64,000 nt of DNA, taken from positions 1-64,000 of the forward strand of contig NZ_BONP01000002.1 of NCBI RefSeq assembly GCF_016862775.1, in the 5' to 3' direction. Below are positions 1-8,817 of the stretch, piece after piece. The notes under the pieces are model-generated. The model was not told where the DNA came from and made no database searches. It saw nothing but the letters and a program-made list of their open reading frames with translations. Each line of letters opens with the position of its first letter. Positions within the stretch are counted from its first letter, which is position 1. Position numbers and translations under genes: made by a program. Origin of the DNA: Cellulomonas phragmiteti. Its GTDB lineage: Bacteria; Actinomycetota; Actinomycetes; Actinomycetales; Cellulomonadaceae.

Positions 1-25
1 GAAGGAGCGACGTGAGTCACCCGGA

Positions 26-40
26 CAGACCAAGGGTCTG
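26..40 (-). terminator. Short hairpin after the MFS exporter gene
   Basis: The arms CAGACC and GGTCTG are separated by three bases, starting 14 nt past the stop codon of the exporter gene read on the minus strand. The stem is perfect but only 6 bp and no T-run is visible, so termination is inferred from position. Confidence 0.4.
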
Positions 41-53
41 GGGCGTCGAGCTC

Positions 54-1685
54 TCACCCCGCAGTCGCCGAGACCTCGTCCTCGCGCGCGGGCGCACCGC
101 GCTCCGGCCGCCCCCCGCGCATCGCCAACGCGCACACCACCCCGACCAGCAGCACCAGCACCGTGACGGCCAGCGTCTGCGCGGCGGCCGTCGCGAACCC
201 CGCGTCCACCGCCGCCTGGGCGGCGGCCCGCACCTGCTCGGCGACGTCGGGCGGCAGGTCGGCCGGCGGGTCGAACCCTCCCGCGGCACCCAGACCCTGG
301 GAGGCCGCCTCCCGGAACCCCTCCACGAACGGCCCGCGCACCTCGGCAGGCAAGGTGGCCGCCACGTCCTGGGCCGCCGCGGGCATGGTCACGGCCAGTC
401 GGGACGTGAGCGCCGCGACGACGACGGCCGACCCGATGACCCCGCCCACCTGCCGGTTGGTGTTGAAGGCGCCCGCGCCGGCACCCGCCGTGCGCTGGTC
501 GAGTCCCGAGGTCGCCACGTTGGCCAGGGGCGAGAACACCAGACCCGTCCCGACGCCGAACCCGAGCATGGGCACGACGAGCCGCCACACCGCGACGTCC
601 GGCTGCACCTGCGTCGCCAGGACCCCGATCGCCACGGCGAGCACCGCGAACCCGCTCGCGACCACCCACTTGGGCGCCACCCGGTCCGACAGCCGACCGG
701 CGAACGGGGCGACGACACCCGAGACCAGGGAGCCGGGCAGCCCCACGAGCGCCGCGTGCAGCGGGGACAGGCCCAGCACCTGCTGCAGGTACAGCGTGAA
801 CGGGAAGAAGATGCCCGTCATCGCGAACGTCACGGCCGCCCCCGCGACGTTCGCGAGCGCGAAGTTGCGGTGCAGGAACAGCCGCAGCGGCAGCAGCGCG
901 GCGTCGCCCTGGCGGTGCTGCCACAGCAGGAACGCCCCGGACACCAGGGCCCCAGCGCCGATGACGAGGGGCACCGTGACCGGCCCGACGATCCGGCCCC
1001 AGTCGTACGCCGCGCCCTCCTGCAGGCCGAACACCAGCAGCCCCAGGCCGACGACCGACAGCACCACGCCGAGCACGTCGAACGACCGCTCGTGCGTCGG
1101 CAGGGCGGGCAGGCGTGTGAGCGCGAGCCACAGCGCGACGAACCCGATCGGGATGTTGACGAAGAAGATCCACTCCCAGCCGGCGGTCTCGACGAGCAGG
1201 CCGCCGAGCACCGGCCCGGTGATGGTCGCGACGCCCGCGACCGCCCCCCAGATCCCCATCGCGGCGCCGCGCTTCTGCGCCGGGAACACGCGCGTGATCA
1301 TCGCCATCGTCTGCGGGGTCATGAGGGCCCCACCGATTCCCTGCACGGCACGCGCGGCGATCAGCACGCCGACCGACCCCGCCAGGCCGCAGGCCAGCGA
1401 CGCGAGCGTGAAGACCACCAGCCCGGCGACGAACACGGGCCGCGGGCCGTAGCGGTCCCCGAGGCGCCCCGTGACGAGCAGCAGCACCGCGAACGTCAGC
1501 AGGTAGGCGCTGTTGACCCAGCCGACGGTCACGAGGCTGGCGTCGAAGACCCGCTGCAGCGTCGGCACCGCGATGTTCACGATGGTCGTGTCGACCATGA
1601 TCATGAAGAAGCCGAGGCACAGCGGCGGGAGGATGCTCCACGGGCTGCGGCCCTGCAGGTCGACGCCGGGTGCGGTGGTCGTCAT
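54..1685 (-). CDS. MFS multidrug exporter, DHA2 (EmrB/QacA) family
   Basis: This 543-aa integral membrane protein belongs to the 14-helix drug:H+ antiporter branch of the major facilitator superfamily and should export drugs or other small molecules using the proton gradient. Visible signatures are an acidic residue in helix 1 (D32 in MVDTTIVNIAVP), the loop motif GRLGDRYGPRP near residue 75, and the antiporter motif C (GVATITGPVLGG, about 151-162), which marks exporters rather than importers. Length fits the family. The ATG follows a GGAG ribosome site. No TetR- or MarR-type regulator is next to it in the window, although one could lie left of position 1. The substrate cannot be read from sequence. 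Confidence 0.93.
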   Translation of the reverse strand: MTTTAPGVDLQGRSPWSILPPLCLGFFMIMVDTTIVNIAVPTLQRVFDASLVTVGWVNSAYLLTFAVLLLVTGRLGDRYGPRPVFVAGLVVFTLASLACGLAGSVGVLIAARAVQGIGGALMTPQTMAMITRVFPAQKRGAAMGIWGAVAGVATITGPVLGGLLVETAGWEWIFFVNIPIGFVALWLALTRLPALPTHERSFDVLGVVLSVVGLGLLVFGLQEGAAYDWGRIVGPVTVPLVIGAGALVSGAFLLWQHRQGDAALLPLRLFLHRNFALANVAGAAVTFAMTGIFFPFTLYLQQVLGLSPLHAALVGLPGSLVSGVVAPFAGRLSDRVAPKWVVASGFAVLAVAIGVLATQVQPDVAVWRLVVPMLGFGVGTGLVFSPLANVATSGLDQRTAGAGAGAFNTNRQVGGVIGSAVVVAALTSRLAVTMPAAAQDVAATLPAEVRGPFVEGFREAASQGLGAAGGFDPPADLPPDVAEQVRAAAQAAVDAGFATAAAQTLAVTVLVLLVGVVCALAMRGGRPERGAPAREDEVSATAG

Positions 1686-1796
1686 GGCGTGCTCCGGTCT
1701 GCGCGGCGCCGGTCGGGCGCGGGGTGCACGGACCCGGGACGTTCGTCCCGGGCCCGGCGGGCCACGTTACGCCCGCGATCCCGACGTGGCGCACCA

Positions 1797-1828
1797 CGGG
1801 CCGCCCACCTCTCAGGGTGGACGGCCCG
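1797..1828 (-). terminator. Terminator hairpin of the GH16 gene
   Basis: A 13-bp stem with one mismatch (arms CGGGCCGCCCACC and GGTGGACGGCCCG) begins about 20 nt beyond the GH16 stop codon on the minus strand. Placement and strength suggest an intrinsic terminator, although no U-tract follows, as is common in high-GC actinobacteria. Confidence 0.65.
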
Positions 1829-1848
1829 CGGGCGTCGTGCTCGAGGCG

Positions 1849-4800
1849 TCAGGCGCGCCGACGGCGTCGGACCAGCTCCGCACCCGCGGCCACCAGGGCC
1901 AGCGCGACGCCCAGCAGCGCGAGCGCGGACCCGCCCGTGGCGGCGAGCCGGGTCCCGACGGCCACGGCCGCCACCGCACCGGCCGACGCCGCACCGGCCG
2001 CCGTGCCGACGCCAGCGCCGGTGCCACCACCGGCACCACCGCCGGCACCACCGCCGGCGCCACCGCCGCCACCCTCGAGGTCCGCCACCAGCGCCACCCG
2101 GTCGAGGGCGACCCCGTCGTGCGGCAGCGCCAGGACCGTCGGACCCGCGGCGCTCGACGCACCCGCACCCGCCGTCGCGACCGTCAGCCCGCGCACCGCC
2201 GTGAGGGTGAGCCCGTCGTCCGGCGCGCCGGCCGGCTGCTGCGCGGCGCGCTCGAAGTCCTCGAAGGGCAGGACGACCTGCCGCCAGCCGGCGGTGTCGT
2301 CGACGAACGTCGCGGTGAACCGCTCGGCCGTGTCCGGCGCCTGGTACACGCGGACGTGGTCGAGCACGAGCTGCTGCGGGAACGCGAGGTCCGGCGCCAG
2401 CGGACCGCCGAAGTTGCCGCCGACCGCCATGTTCGCGATGAGGCTGAACGGGTGCTCGAACACCCACGCGTCGGGCGCCACGTCCGCCGGGGTGGCCGTG
2501 TGGAAGTGGATCGGCTCGCCGCCGTCCTCCTGCACGTACCAGCGGATCTCCTCGGGCTCCCACTCGACGGCGAACGTCAGCCACTCGCCGCCGAGGTTCC
2601 GCCCGAAGTCGTGGGTCGCCCCGAAGGCGTCACCGCCGCTGTACCCCGGGCCGTGGATCGTCCCGAAGATCTCCTCGGGGAGCTTGCCGACGTACTCCAT
2701 GACGTCGATCTCGCCCGTCTGCGGCCAGCCGACGTCCCGGAAGTCGTTGCCGAGCGACCAGATCGCCGGCCAGATGCCGGCCGCGCCCTGCGGGAGCTGC
2801 GCGCGTGCCTCGATGCGCCCGTGCAGGAACTCGGCCTTGCCCTCGGTGATGAGCCGCGCGGACGTGTGCGTGCACGGCCCGTACCAGCACGACAGGCCGG
2901 ACGTCGCGGGGTCGACCTCACGTGTGGTGATGACGAGGTTGCCCGCGCCGTCGTGCGCGGCGTTGTCGGTCGAGTCGGTGTAGTACTGCAGCTCGTCGTT
3001 GCCCCAGCCCCAGCCCCCGGTCTCGTACGTCCAGCGGCTCGGGTCGGCGGGGGTGCCGGCCTCGCCGTCGAACTCGTCGGACCACGCGAGCTCCCAGCCC
3101 TGCGGGCCCGGGTCGGCGGCGCCGTCGTCCTCGACGGTGACGGTCACGGGGCGCCCGTCGCCGCGGCCGTGGAACCACATGCTCAGCCCCTCGGTCGCGG
3201 ACCAGTCCTGCGGCTGGGCGAACCCGCGGCGGAACCCGCCGTCACCGAGGACGTCGAGCACGTGCTCGTACGTGTCCGCACCCGGGTACGCCTCGTCGGT
3301 GCCCGCCGCGACCTCGCGCGCGGCCAGGGCGCCCGGGCCCAGCGGCTCGAGCAGGCCGATGCCGTTCTCGGCGTCCTCGATCATCAGCGGGTCACGCGCG
3401 TCGTCGTCCTCGATGAGGACCTGGCCGACCATCGGCTCGCCGGCCTGCGCGCCCTGCGGGTCGGACAGGGTGATCGCGAACGGCTCGTCGTACTCGGGCT
3501 TGGCGTCGTCGAGCGTCGCGACCTCCACGACCGCCTCGCGCTCGCCGGCCGGGATCGTCACGGTCCCCGACGCGGACACGAAGTCGCGGCCGTCCCGCGC
3601 GGCCGGCGACTGCTCGGACGTCCGCCCGACGACCTCGCCGGTGCGCCACGCGACCGTGACGTCCTGCTCGGCGGCGCGGGTCAGGACCACGCCCACCTGC
3701 GCCGTCGCCCCCTCGGTGACGCGCGTGATCGCCTGCGCGAGGCGCACCCGCACGGGGTTGCGCACCGCCGAGGCACCGGACACCGTCACGTCGTCGATGT
3801 GGAACGTGGCGTCGACGAGCGGGGGCGAGCCCTGGATCGCGAGCGCGAACCCGTGCACGGCCGTGAGCGTGAGCCCGTCGTCGGGGGCACCGCCCGGCTG
3901 GCCGCCGCCCTTGCGGACCATGTCGGCGAACGGCACGACCACGCGCCGCCAGCCCGCCGTGTCGTCGGTGAAGGAAGCCGTGAAGCGCTCCGCGTCGTCG
4001 ACGGTCGATCCCGGGCTGCGGTTGTCGAGGACGTCGACGTCGAACCGCGCCCCGGTGTTCGCACCGTGGAACCAGAAGCTCAGCGTCGTCGCGGCGCTCC
4101 AGTCCTGCGGGGTCCACGTCGTGCCGTCCGTCGTGAAGTTGTGCACCGCGACGGCCCAGCTCGGGTTCGTCATGCCGAGCGCGAGGACGTGGTTGCCGTC
4201 CGTCGCGCCGGGCCGCGTGCCCGCGGGCGGCGTCGTGACGCGCTCGAGGACCGGGTCGTTGCCCGCGCCGGACGCCGTCACCCAGCCGACGGGCAGGGTC
4301 GCGGTCGAGCCGGTCAGCAGGGGCTGCTCGACGTCCAGCACGACCTCCTGGTGCTCGACGAGCGCGAGGTCGTCCAGCCACAGGACCGGCGTCGCCCGCG
4401 GGCTGGTCTGCTCGATGCCGATCGCCAGCCCGTGCACCTCGGTCAGACCGAGGCCGTCGTCGGGGGCGCCGTTGTTGACGTTCTTGCGCAGCAGGTCCGC
4501 GAAGGGGATCTCGACGAACCGCCAGCCGGTCCAGTCGTCGACGAAGCGCGTCGAGAAGCGCTCGGCGTCGTCGACGGTCGAGCCGGGGTTCCGGTTGTCG
4601 AGCACGTCGACGAACAGCTGGGCGCCCGAGTTGGCGCCGTGCAGCCAGAACCCGAGGCCGCGGTAGTCGCTCCAGTCCTGCGTCTGCCACGTCGTGCCGT
4701 CGTCGGTGAACGTGTGCAGCAGAGCGGCCCACGAGGCGCTGTCGAGACCGACGCGCAGGACGCTGTTGCCGTCCGCGGCACCCGGGACCGGCGTCGGCGG

Positions 4801-5967
4801 CGTCGTGCTGCGGGCGAAGTCCGGCACGTTGCCGGCGCCCTGCGCGGTGAACCAGCCGAGCGGCGGCGCAGCGGCCCAGTCGCCCAGCACGAGCGGCTCC
4901 TCGAACCCGTCGACCACCCGGTGCAGCAGCGACGTGCCCGTGGACGGTGTCGCGTCGTCGTCGCGGATCGTCACGGTGGCCGTGGCCTGACCCAGCGTCG
5001 CACCGACGGGGTCGCTGAGCGTGAGCGTGAAGGTGCGGTTGGGGCCGGGGACGTCGTCGTCGGCGACCGTCACCGGGACCGTGCGCGTGGTGGTGCCCGC
5101 GGGGAACGTGAGCGTGCCCGACGTCGCGGTGTAGTGCGTGCCCGCCAGGGCGGTGCCGTCGGCGGTCGCGTAGTCCACCGTGACCTCGTCGGCGCTCGCC
5201 GTGCTGAGCCGCACGACGACCTCGGCGGTGCCCGCGGACTCCGCCACCCCGACCGCCGCGGACGCGACGCCGACCGAGGGGGTCACCGGGCCGTCGGTCG
5301 AGTACACCGCGAGGTCGTCGACGACGACGGTCGCCGTGCCGGTGGCGGCGGGCAGCAGGAGCCCGCGCACGTGCGTCAGGCCGAGGCCGTCGGCCGGGGC
5401 GCCGTCGTCCTGGTAGTCGGTCGCCCGCGTGAAGTCCGCCCACGCGAGCCGCACCTGGCGCCACCCGGCGTCCCCGACGGGCACCGTGACGTCGAACCGC
5501 TCGTAGGGCCCGGCGCCCGAGCCGGTCGCGTCGAGCAGCTCGACCTGGAAGGTCGCGCCCGAGCCGTCGCCGTGCACCCACAGCTGCACGCCGTCGTAGC
5601 CGGACCAGTCGCGCGGCGCGTCCGCGTACTCCCAGCCGATGCCCCCGTAGAACGGGTCGGTCGCGGTGTCGAACCCGTAGCTGAGCGCGCGGGTGCTCGC
5701 GGCGCCGTCGGGGCGCGCCGGGAGGCCGTCGCCGGGGACCGGGACCACCCCGGCGCCGGCGTTGGCCCACTGGATGTACCCGGGCCCGGCGTCGCCGGAC
5801 TCGAAGTCGTGCACGAGGTCGACGACGTCGTCGGCCGCAGCGGACGCGGTCGGGACCGCGATGGCGACCGCTCCGGCGAGCAGGCCGGCGAGGGCCGCGA
5901 GCGCCGCGGGTCGGTGGCGTCGGGACGGACGGTGGGAGGACGTGCGGGGGCCGGTGAGCGGGTGCAT
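1849..5967 (-). CDS. Cell-wall-anchored GH16 beta-glucanase with nested binding domains
   Basis: This 1,372-aa exported protein starts with a signal peptide (cleavage near 44, ASAAAD). In order it shows a CBM11/CIA30-like beta-sandwich (about 50-222), a Calx-beta repeat (about 230-338), two more CBM11-like domains (350-536 and 545-730) and a second Calx-beta (735-856). A fourth CBM11-like domain begins near 859, is interrupted by a GH16 catalytic domain (about 957-1208) and resumes at 1209-1296. The catalytic motif GEIDVMEYVG holds E1086, D1088 and E1091, as expected for endo-beta-1,3(4)-glucanases or laminarinases. A glycine-rich linker leads to LAATG (1341-1345), a hydrophobic helix and an RRRRR tail, which fits a class E sortase signal. 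It should act at the cell wall on beta-glucans. The ATG follows GGAG. The exact glucan is not readable. Confidence 0.93.
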   Translation of the reverse strand: MHPLTGPRTSSHRPSRRHRPAALAALAGLLAGAVAIAVPTASAAADDVVDLVHDFESGDAGPGYIQWANAGAGVVPVPGDGLPARPDGAASTRALSYGFDTATDPFYGGIGWEYADAPRDWSGYDGVQLWVHGDGSGATFQVELLDATGSGAGPYERFDVTVPVGDAGWRQVRLAWADFTRATDYQDDGAPADGLGLTHVRGLLLPAATGTATVVVDDLAVYSTDGPVTPSVGVASAAVGVAESAGTAEVVVRLSTASADEVTVDYATADGTALAGTHYTATSGTLTFPAGTTTRTVPVTVADDDVPGPNRTFTLTLSDPVGATLGQATATVTIRDDDATPSTGTSLLHRVVDGFEEPLVLGDWAAAPPLGWFTAQGAGNVPDFARSTTPPTPVPGAADGNSVLRVGLDSASWAALLHTFTDDGTTWQTQDWSDYRGLGFWLHGANSGAQLFVDVLDNRNPGSTVDDAERFSTRFVDDWTGWRFVEIPFADLLRKNVNNGAPDDGLGLTEVHGLAIGIEQTSPRATPVLWLDDLALVEHQEVVLDVEQPLLTGSTATLPVGWVTASGAGNDPVLERVTTPPAGTRPGATDGNHVLALGMTNPSWAVAVHNFTTDGTTWTPQDWSAATTLSFWFHGANTGARFDVDVLDNRSPGSTVDDAERFTASFTDDTAGWRRVVVPFADMVRKGGGQPGGAPDDGLTLTAVHGFALAIQGSPPLVDATFHIDDVTVSGASAVRNPVRVRLAQAITRVTEGATAQVGVVLTRAAEQDVTVAWRTGEVVGRTSEQSPAARDGRDFVSASGTVTIPAGEREAVVEVATLDDAKPEYDEPFAITLSDPQGAQAGEPMVGQVLIEDDDARDPLMIEDAENGIGLLEPLGPGALAAREVAAGTDEAYPGADTYEHVLDVLGDGGFRRGFAQPQDWSATEGLSMWFHGRGDGRPVTVTVEDDGAADPGPQGWELAWSDEFDGEAGTPADPSRWTYETGGWGWGNDELQYYTDSTDNAAHDGAGNLVITTREVDPATSGLSCWYGPCTHTSARLITEGKAEFLHGRIEARAQLPQGAAGIWPAIWSLGNDFRDVGWPQTGEIDVMEYVGKLPEEIFGTIHGPGYSGGDAFGATHDFGRNLGGEWLTFAVEWEPEEIRWYVQEDGGEPIHFHTATPADVAPDAWVFEHPFSLIANMAVGGNFGGPLAPDLAFPQQLVLDHVRVYQAPDTAERFTATFVDDTAGWRQVVLPFEDFERAAQQPAGAPDDGLTLTAVRGLTVATAGAGASSAAGPTVLALPHDGVALDRVALVADLEGGGGGAGGGAGGGAGGGTGAGVGTAAGAASAGAVAAVAVGTRLAATGGSALALLGVALALVAAGAELVRRRRRA

Positions 5968-6076
5968 CGTTGCAGCTCCAGAGGACGGCGGGCGCAGGTG
6001 TCGAGGGACGCGCCGCGGCCGGTGGTCCGCATCCTCGCGGAGGCCGGGCGCGTCGGTGAAACGTGTCCACGGAACT

Positions 6077-6130
6077 TACCGAACGGTAGGCGGCGGATCA
6101 ACGGATCGCACCGAATCGTGACCGAACGGG
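6077..6130 (-). promoter_or_regulatory. ACCGAA repeats upstream of the GH16 gene
   Basis: Three ACCGAA copies occur within 54 bp. The first lies in the dyad TACCGAACGGTA (6077-6088), then come ACCGAA at 6110 and ACCGAACGG at 6121. They lie 110-160 bp before the GH16 start, in the only non-coding stretch between it and phoH. This looks like a cluster of repressor half-sites controlling the secreted glucanase. The cognate regulator is unknown. Confidence 0.4.
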
Positions 6131-6136
6131 ACGACG

Positions 6137-6170
6137 CGGCCCGGGCACCCCCGCGGGTGCGCCCGGGCCG
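6137..6170 (-). terminator. Terminator hairpin of phoH
   Basis: A GC-only stem with a small bulge (CGGCCCGGGC...ACCC pairing GGGT...GCCCGGGCCG) sits about 25 nt past the phoH stop codon on the minus strand. Confidence 0.6.
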
Positions 6171-6195
6171 TCGCCGCCTCGTCAGGTCCCGGGCC

Positions 6196-7608
6196 TCAGG
6201 CCTCGATGCCCTCGAACAGCTCCGTGACCAGCGCCGCGACGGGCGAGCGCTCCGAGCGGGCGAGCGTCACGTGCGCGAACAGCGGGTGCCCCTTCAAGGC
6301 CTCGATGACCGCGGCGACCCCGTCGTGCCGCCCGACGCGCAGGTTGTCGCGCTGGGCGACGTCGTGCGTCAGCACCACGCGCGACGACTGCCCGATGCGC
6401 GAGAGCACCGTCAGCAGCACGTTGCGCTCGAGGGACTGGGCCTCGTCGACGATGACGAACGCGTCGTGCAGCGACCGGCCGCGGATGTGCGTCAGCGGCA
6501 GGACCTCGAGGATGTCCCGGTCGAGGATCTCCTCGACGACCTCCTTGCTGACGATGGCCCCGAGGGTGTCGAACACCGCCTGCGCCCACGGGCTCATCTT
6601 CTCGGCCGAGTCGCCGGGCAGGTAGCCCAGGTCCTGCCCGCCCACCGCGTACAGCGGACGGAAGACCATGACCTTGCGGTGCTGCCGCCGCTCGAGGACC
6701 GCCTCCAGGCCCGCGCACAGCGCGAGCGCCGACTTGCCGGTGCCGGCACGCCCGCCCAGCGACACGATGCCGATCGCCTCGTCGAGCAGCAGGTCGATGG
6801 CGACCCGCTGCTCCGCGGACCGGCCGTGCAGCCCGAACACGTCCTGGTCGCCGCGCACCAGCTGCACGTGCTTGTCCGCCGTGACCCGCCCCAGCGCCGA
6901 CCCGCGCGGGCTGTGCAGCACCAGGCCGGTGTGGCACGGCAGGTCGCTCGCGCCGCCGGCCAGTGCCGACGGGCCGGTCACGACGTCCGCGAGCGCCACC
7001 GACTCGTGCTCCCACAGGTCGGCCATCTGCTGCTCGGACAGGTCGAGGGAGTCCATGCCCGTCCACCCGGAGTCGACCGCGAGCTCGGCCCGGTACTCCT
7101 CGGCCGTCAGGCCGACGGCCGAGGCCTTGACCCGCATGGGCAGGTCCTTGGACACCACGATCACGTGCTGCCCCTCGGCCGCGAGGTTGGCCGCGACGGC
7201 GAGGATGCGCGTGTCGTTGTCGCCCAGCCGGAACCCGGCGGGCAGCACCGCGGGGTCGACGTGGTTGAGCTCGACGCGCAGCGTGCCGCCCTGGTCGGTG
7301 ACGGGGATCGCGGCGTCGAGCCGGCCGTGCTTGAGGCGCAGGTCGTCCAGCAGGCGCAGCGCAGAGCGGGCGTAGTAGCCGAGCTCGGCGTGGTGGCGCT
7401 TCGCCTCGAGCTCCGTGATGACGACGACGGGCAGGACGACGTCCTGCTCGGCGAACCGCAGGAGCGCGCGCGGGTCGGACAGCAGGACGGACGTGTCGAT
7501 CACGTACGTGAGGCGGGGGGCGGGCGCGGGGCCGTCGGTGGTCGCGGACGGGGCGGCGCCGCTCGTCGACGGCGTGGTTCCCAGGTCGTGCTGCGAGGTG
7601 TGGTCCAC
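6196..7608 (-). CDS. phoH: PhoH-family ATPase with N-terminal PIN domain
   Basis: This 470-aa cytoplasmic protein joins a PIN-type nuclease domain (about residues 30-160, starting at [16 protein letters not shown] with the first acidic active-site residue) to a PhoH P-loop ATPase (about 220-460). Walker A is [10 protein letters not shown] and Walker B is [13 protein letters not shown]-PhoH fusions of this type are thought to be ATP-dependent RNA-processing enzymes or unwindases; the physiological RNA target is unknown. I chose the GTG at 7608 because it follows a strong GGGGAG site. The in-frame ATG 75 codons upstream gives an arginine/proline-rich stretch with no family similarity. The 275 bp between this gene and uppS hold no other gene that I can support. 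Confidence 0.93.
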   Translation of the reverse strand: MDHTSQHDLGTTPSTSGAAPSATTDGPAPAPRLTYVIDTSVLLSDPRALLRFAEQDVVLPVVVITELEAKRHHAELGYYARSALRLLDDLRLKHGRLDAAIPVTDQGGTLRVELNHVDPAVLPAGFRLGDNDTRILAVAANLAAEGQHVIVVSKDLPMRVKASAVGLTAEEYRAELAVDSGWTGMDSLDLSEQQMADLWEHESVALADVVTGPSALAGGASDLPCHTGLVLHSPRGSALGRVTADKHVQLVRGDQDVFGLHGRSAEQRVAIDLLLDEAIGIVSLGGRAGTGKSALALCAGLEAVLERRQHRKVMVFRPLYAVGGQDLGYLPGDSAEKMSPWAQAVFDTLGAIVSKEVVEEILDRDILEVLPLTHIRGRSLHDAFVIVDEAQSLERNVLLTVLSRIGQSSRVVLTHDVAQRDNLRVGRHDGVAAVIEALKGHPLFAHVTLARSERSPVAALVTELFEGIEA

Positions 7609-7883
7609 GGCAGGCTCCCCTCGGCGCCTCAGCGCCGGTCTGGGCGCGTCCCGACGACCCCTGGCGCGGCTGCGCACGCGGATCGACGTTCGGCGGCGGG
7701 ACGGGGTCGGCCGGCCGAGGGCCGGAACCGGCCCTCCTCCCGGAGCGGATGCTCCATGGGCTGGCCTCCCGGGACGACGGGTGTCGTCCTTCGAGCCGAA
7801 CGTAACCCGCGACGCGAGCGTGACGGGCGACACGCCTCCGCGACACGCGAGATGTCACACAGCGTTCACCTGGCCGACGGACG

Positions 7884-8645
7884 TCAGCGCCCGAGCCGGC
7901 GCTCGCGCTGGCTGTACGCGCGCACGGCCCGCAGGAAGTCGACGCGTCGGAAGTCCGGCCAGTAGGCCTCGCAGAAGTAGAACTCCGAGTGCGTGCTCTG
8001 CCACAGCAGGAACCCGCCGAGCCGCTGCTCCCCCGACGTGCGGATCACCAGGTCCGGGTCCGGCTGCCCCTTGGTGTAGAGGTGCTCGGCGATGTGCTCG
8101 ACGTCGAACGCCTCGGCCAGCTCGTCGAGGCTGGAGCCCGCGTCGGCGTGCATCCGCAGGAACGAGCGCACGGCGTCGGCGATCTCGCGGCGGCCGCCGT
8201 ACCCGACGGCGGCGTTGACGTGCAGGCCCTGCACGTCGGCCGTCGCGTCCTGGGCGGCCTTGAGGGCCGCGGCGGTGCAGTCGGGCAGCATGTCGAGCGC
8301 ACCGACGGCCTGGACCCGCCAGCGGCGCTCGGCGGCGAGCTCCCCGACGACGTCCTCGATGACCTGCAGCAGCTGCCCGAGCTCCTCGGGGTCGCGCGCG
8401 AGGTTGTCGGTCGACAGCAGCCAGAGCGTGACGACCTCGACGCCGACGTCCTCGCTCCACTGCAGCAGGTCGGTGATCTTGTCGGCGCCCTTGCGGTGCC
8501 CGGTCGCCGACGACAGGCCGCTGCCGCGCGCCCAGCGCCGGTTGCCGTCGAGGATGACGCCGACGTGGCGCGGCACCTGGTCGGGCTGCAGCGAGGCCGC
8601 GAGACGTCGCTCGTACAGTCCGTACAGCGGGTGCGGCAGGCGCAC
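7884..8645 (-). CDS. uppS: Isoprenyl transferase (cis-prenyl diphosphate synthase)
   Basis: The 253-aa enzyme condenses isopentenyl diphosphate units to make the Z-polyprenyl carrier lipid for peptidoglycan and other cell-wall polymers. The substrate-binding motif GVILDGNRRWAR (catalytic D33) and the C-terminal RTSGEQRLGGFLLWQ and SEFYF blocks are all present. The GTG at 8645 was preferred because GGGAGG lies 6 nt upstream and the product then begins RLPHPLYGLYERRL, as family members do. Longer in-frame starts exist but add unrelated residues. Actinobacteria often carry two such enzymes of different chain length, so whether this one makes decaprenyl or a shorter product is undecided. Lipid II cycling at the inner membrane is the likely site of use. 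Confidence 0.95.
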   Translation of the reverse strand: MRLPHPLYGLYERRLAASLQPDQVPRHVGVILDGNRRWARGSGLSSATGHRKGADKITDLLQWSEDVGVEVVTLWLLSTDNLARDPEELGQLLQVIEDVVGELAAERRWRVQAVGALDMLPDCTAAALKAAQDATADVQGLHVNAAVGYGGRREIADAVRSFLRMHADAGSSLDELAEAFDVEHIAEHLYTKGQPDPDLVIRTSGEQRLGGFLLWQSTHSEFYFCEAYWPDFRRVDFLRAVRAYSQRERRLGR

Positions 8646-8753
8646 GCGTAGCCTCCCAGGAGCGAGCCGTTGGACCTCGACCACGGTACTCGCCGCGGCG
8701 GACCCGCGGGAGCAGGTCGCGCCCCGCACCCGCGAAGGTCCCGTGACGCCCCA

Positions 8754-8784
8754 CCTACGGTGGCGTAACCTACGGTGACGTAGG
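8754..8784 (+). promoter_or_regulatory. Tandem palindromic operator before the hemolysin III gene
   Basis: CCTACGGTGGCGTA (8754-8767) and CCTACGGTGACGTA (8769-8782) are imperfect tandem copies offset by 15 bp. The second forms the palindrome CCTACGGTGACGTAGG (arms CCTACG and CGTAGG). The element ends 34 bp before the hemolysin III start, in the divergent gap shared with uppS. This placement suits a dimeric repressor that controls a membrane-stress gene. Confidence 0.6.
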
Positions 8785-8817
8785 TGACGGACGACGAGAG
8801 AGCGGTCACAGCCTCCG

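Noticed and set aside
12..2204. A plus-strand frame starting GTG at 12 with a GAAGGAG site
   Set aside because: The ribosome-site match is good but the product is antisense to the MFS exporter and lacks any recognisable domain.
1513..7965. A 2,150-codon plus-strand reading frame opposite the GH16 and phoH genes
   Set aside because: It is Arg/Gly/Val-rich with no domain and runs antisense to two well-supported genes. Long open frames on the opposite strand are expected at this GC content.
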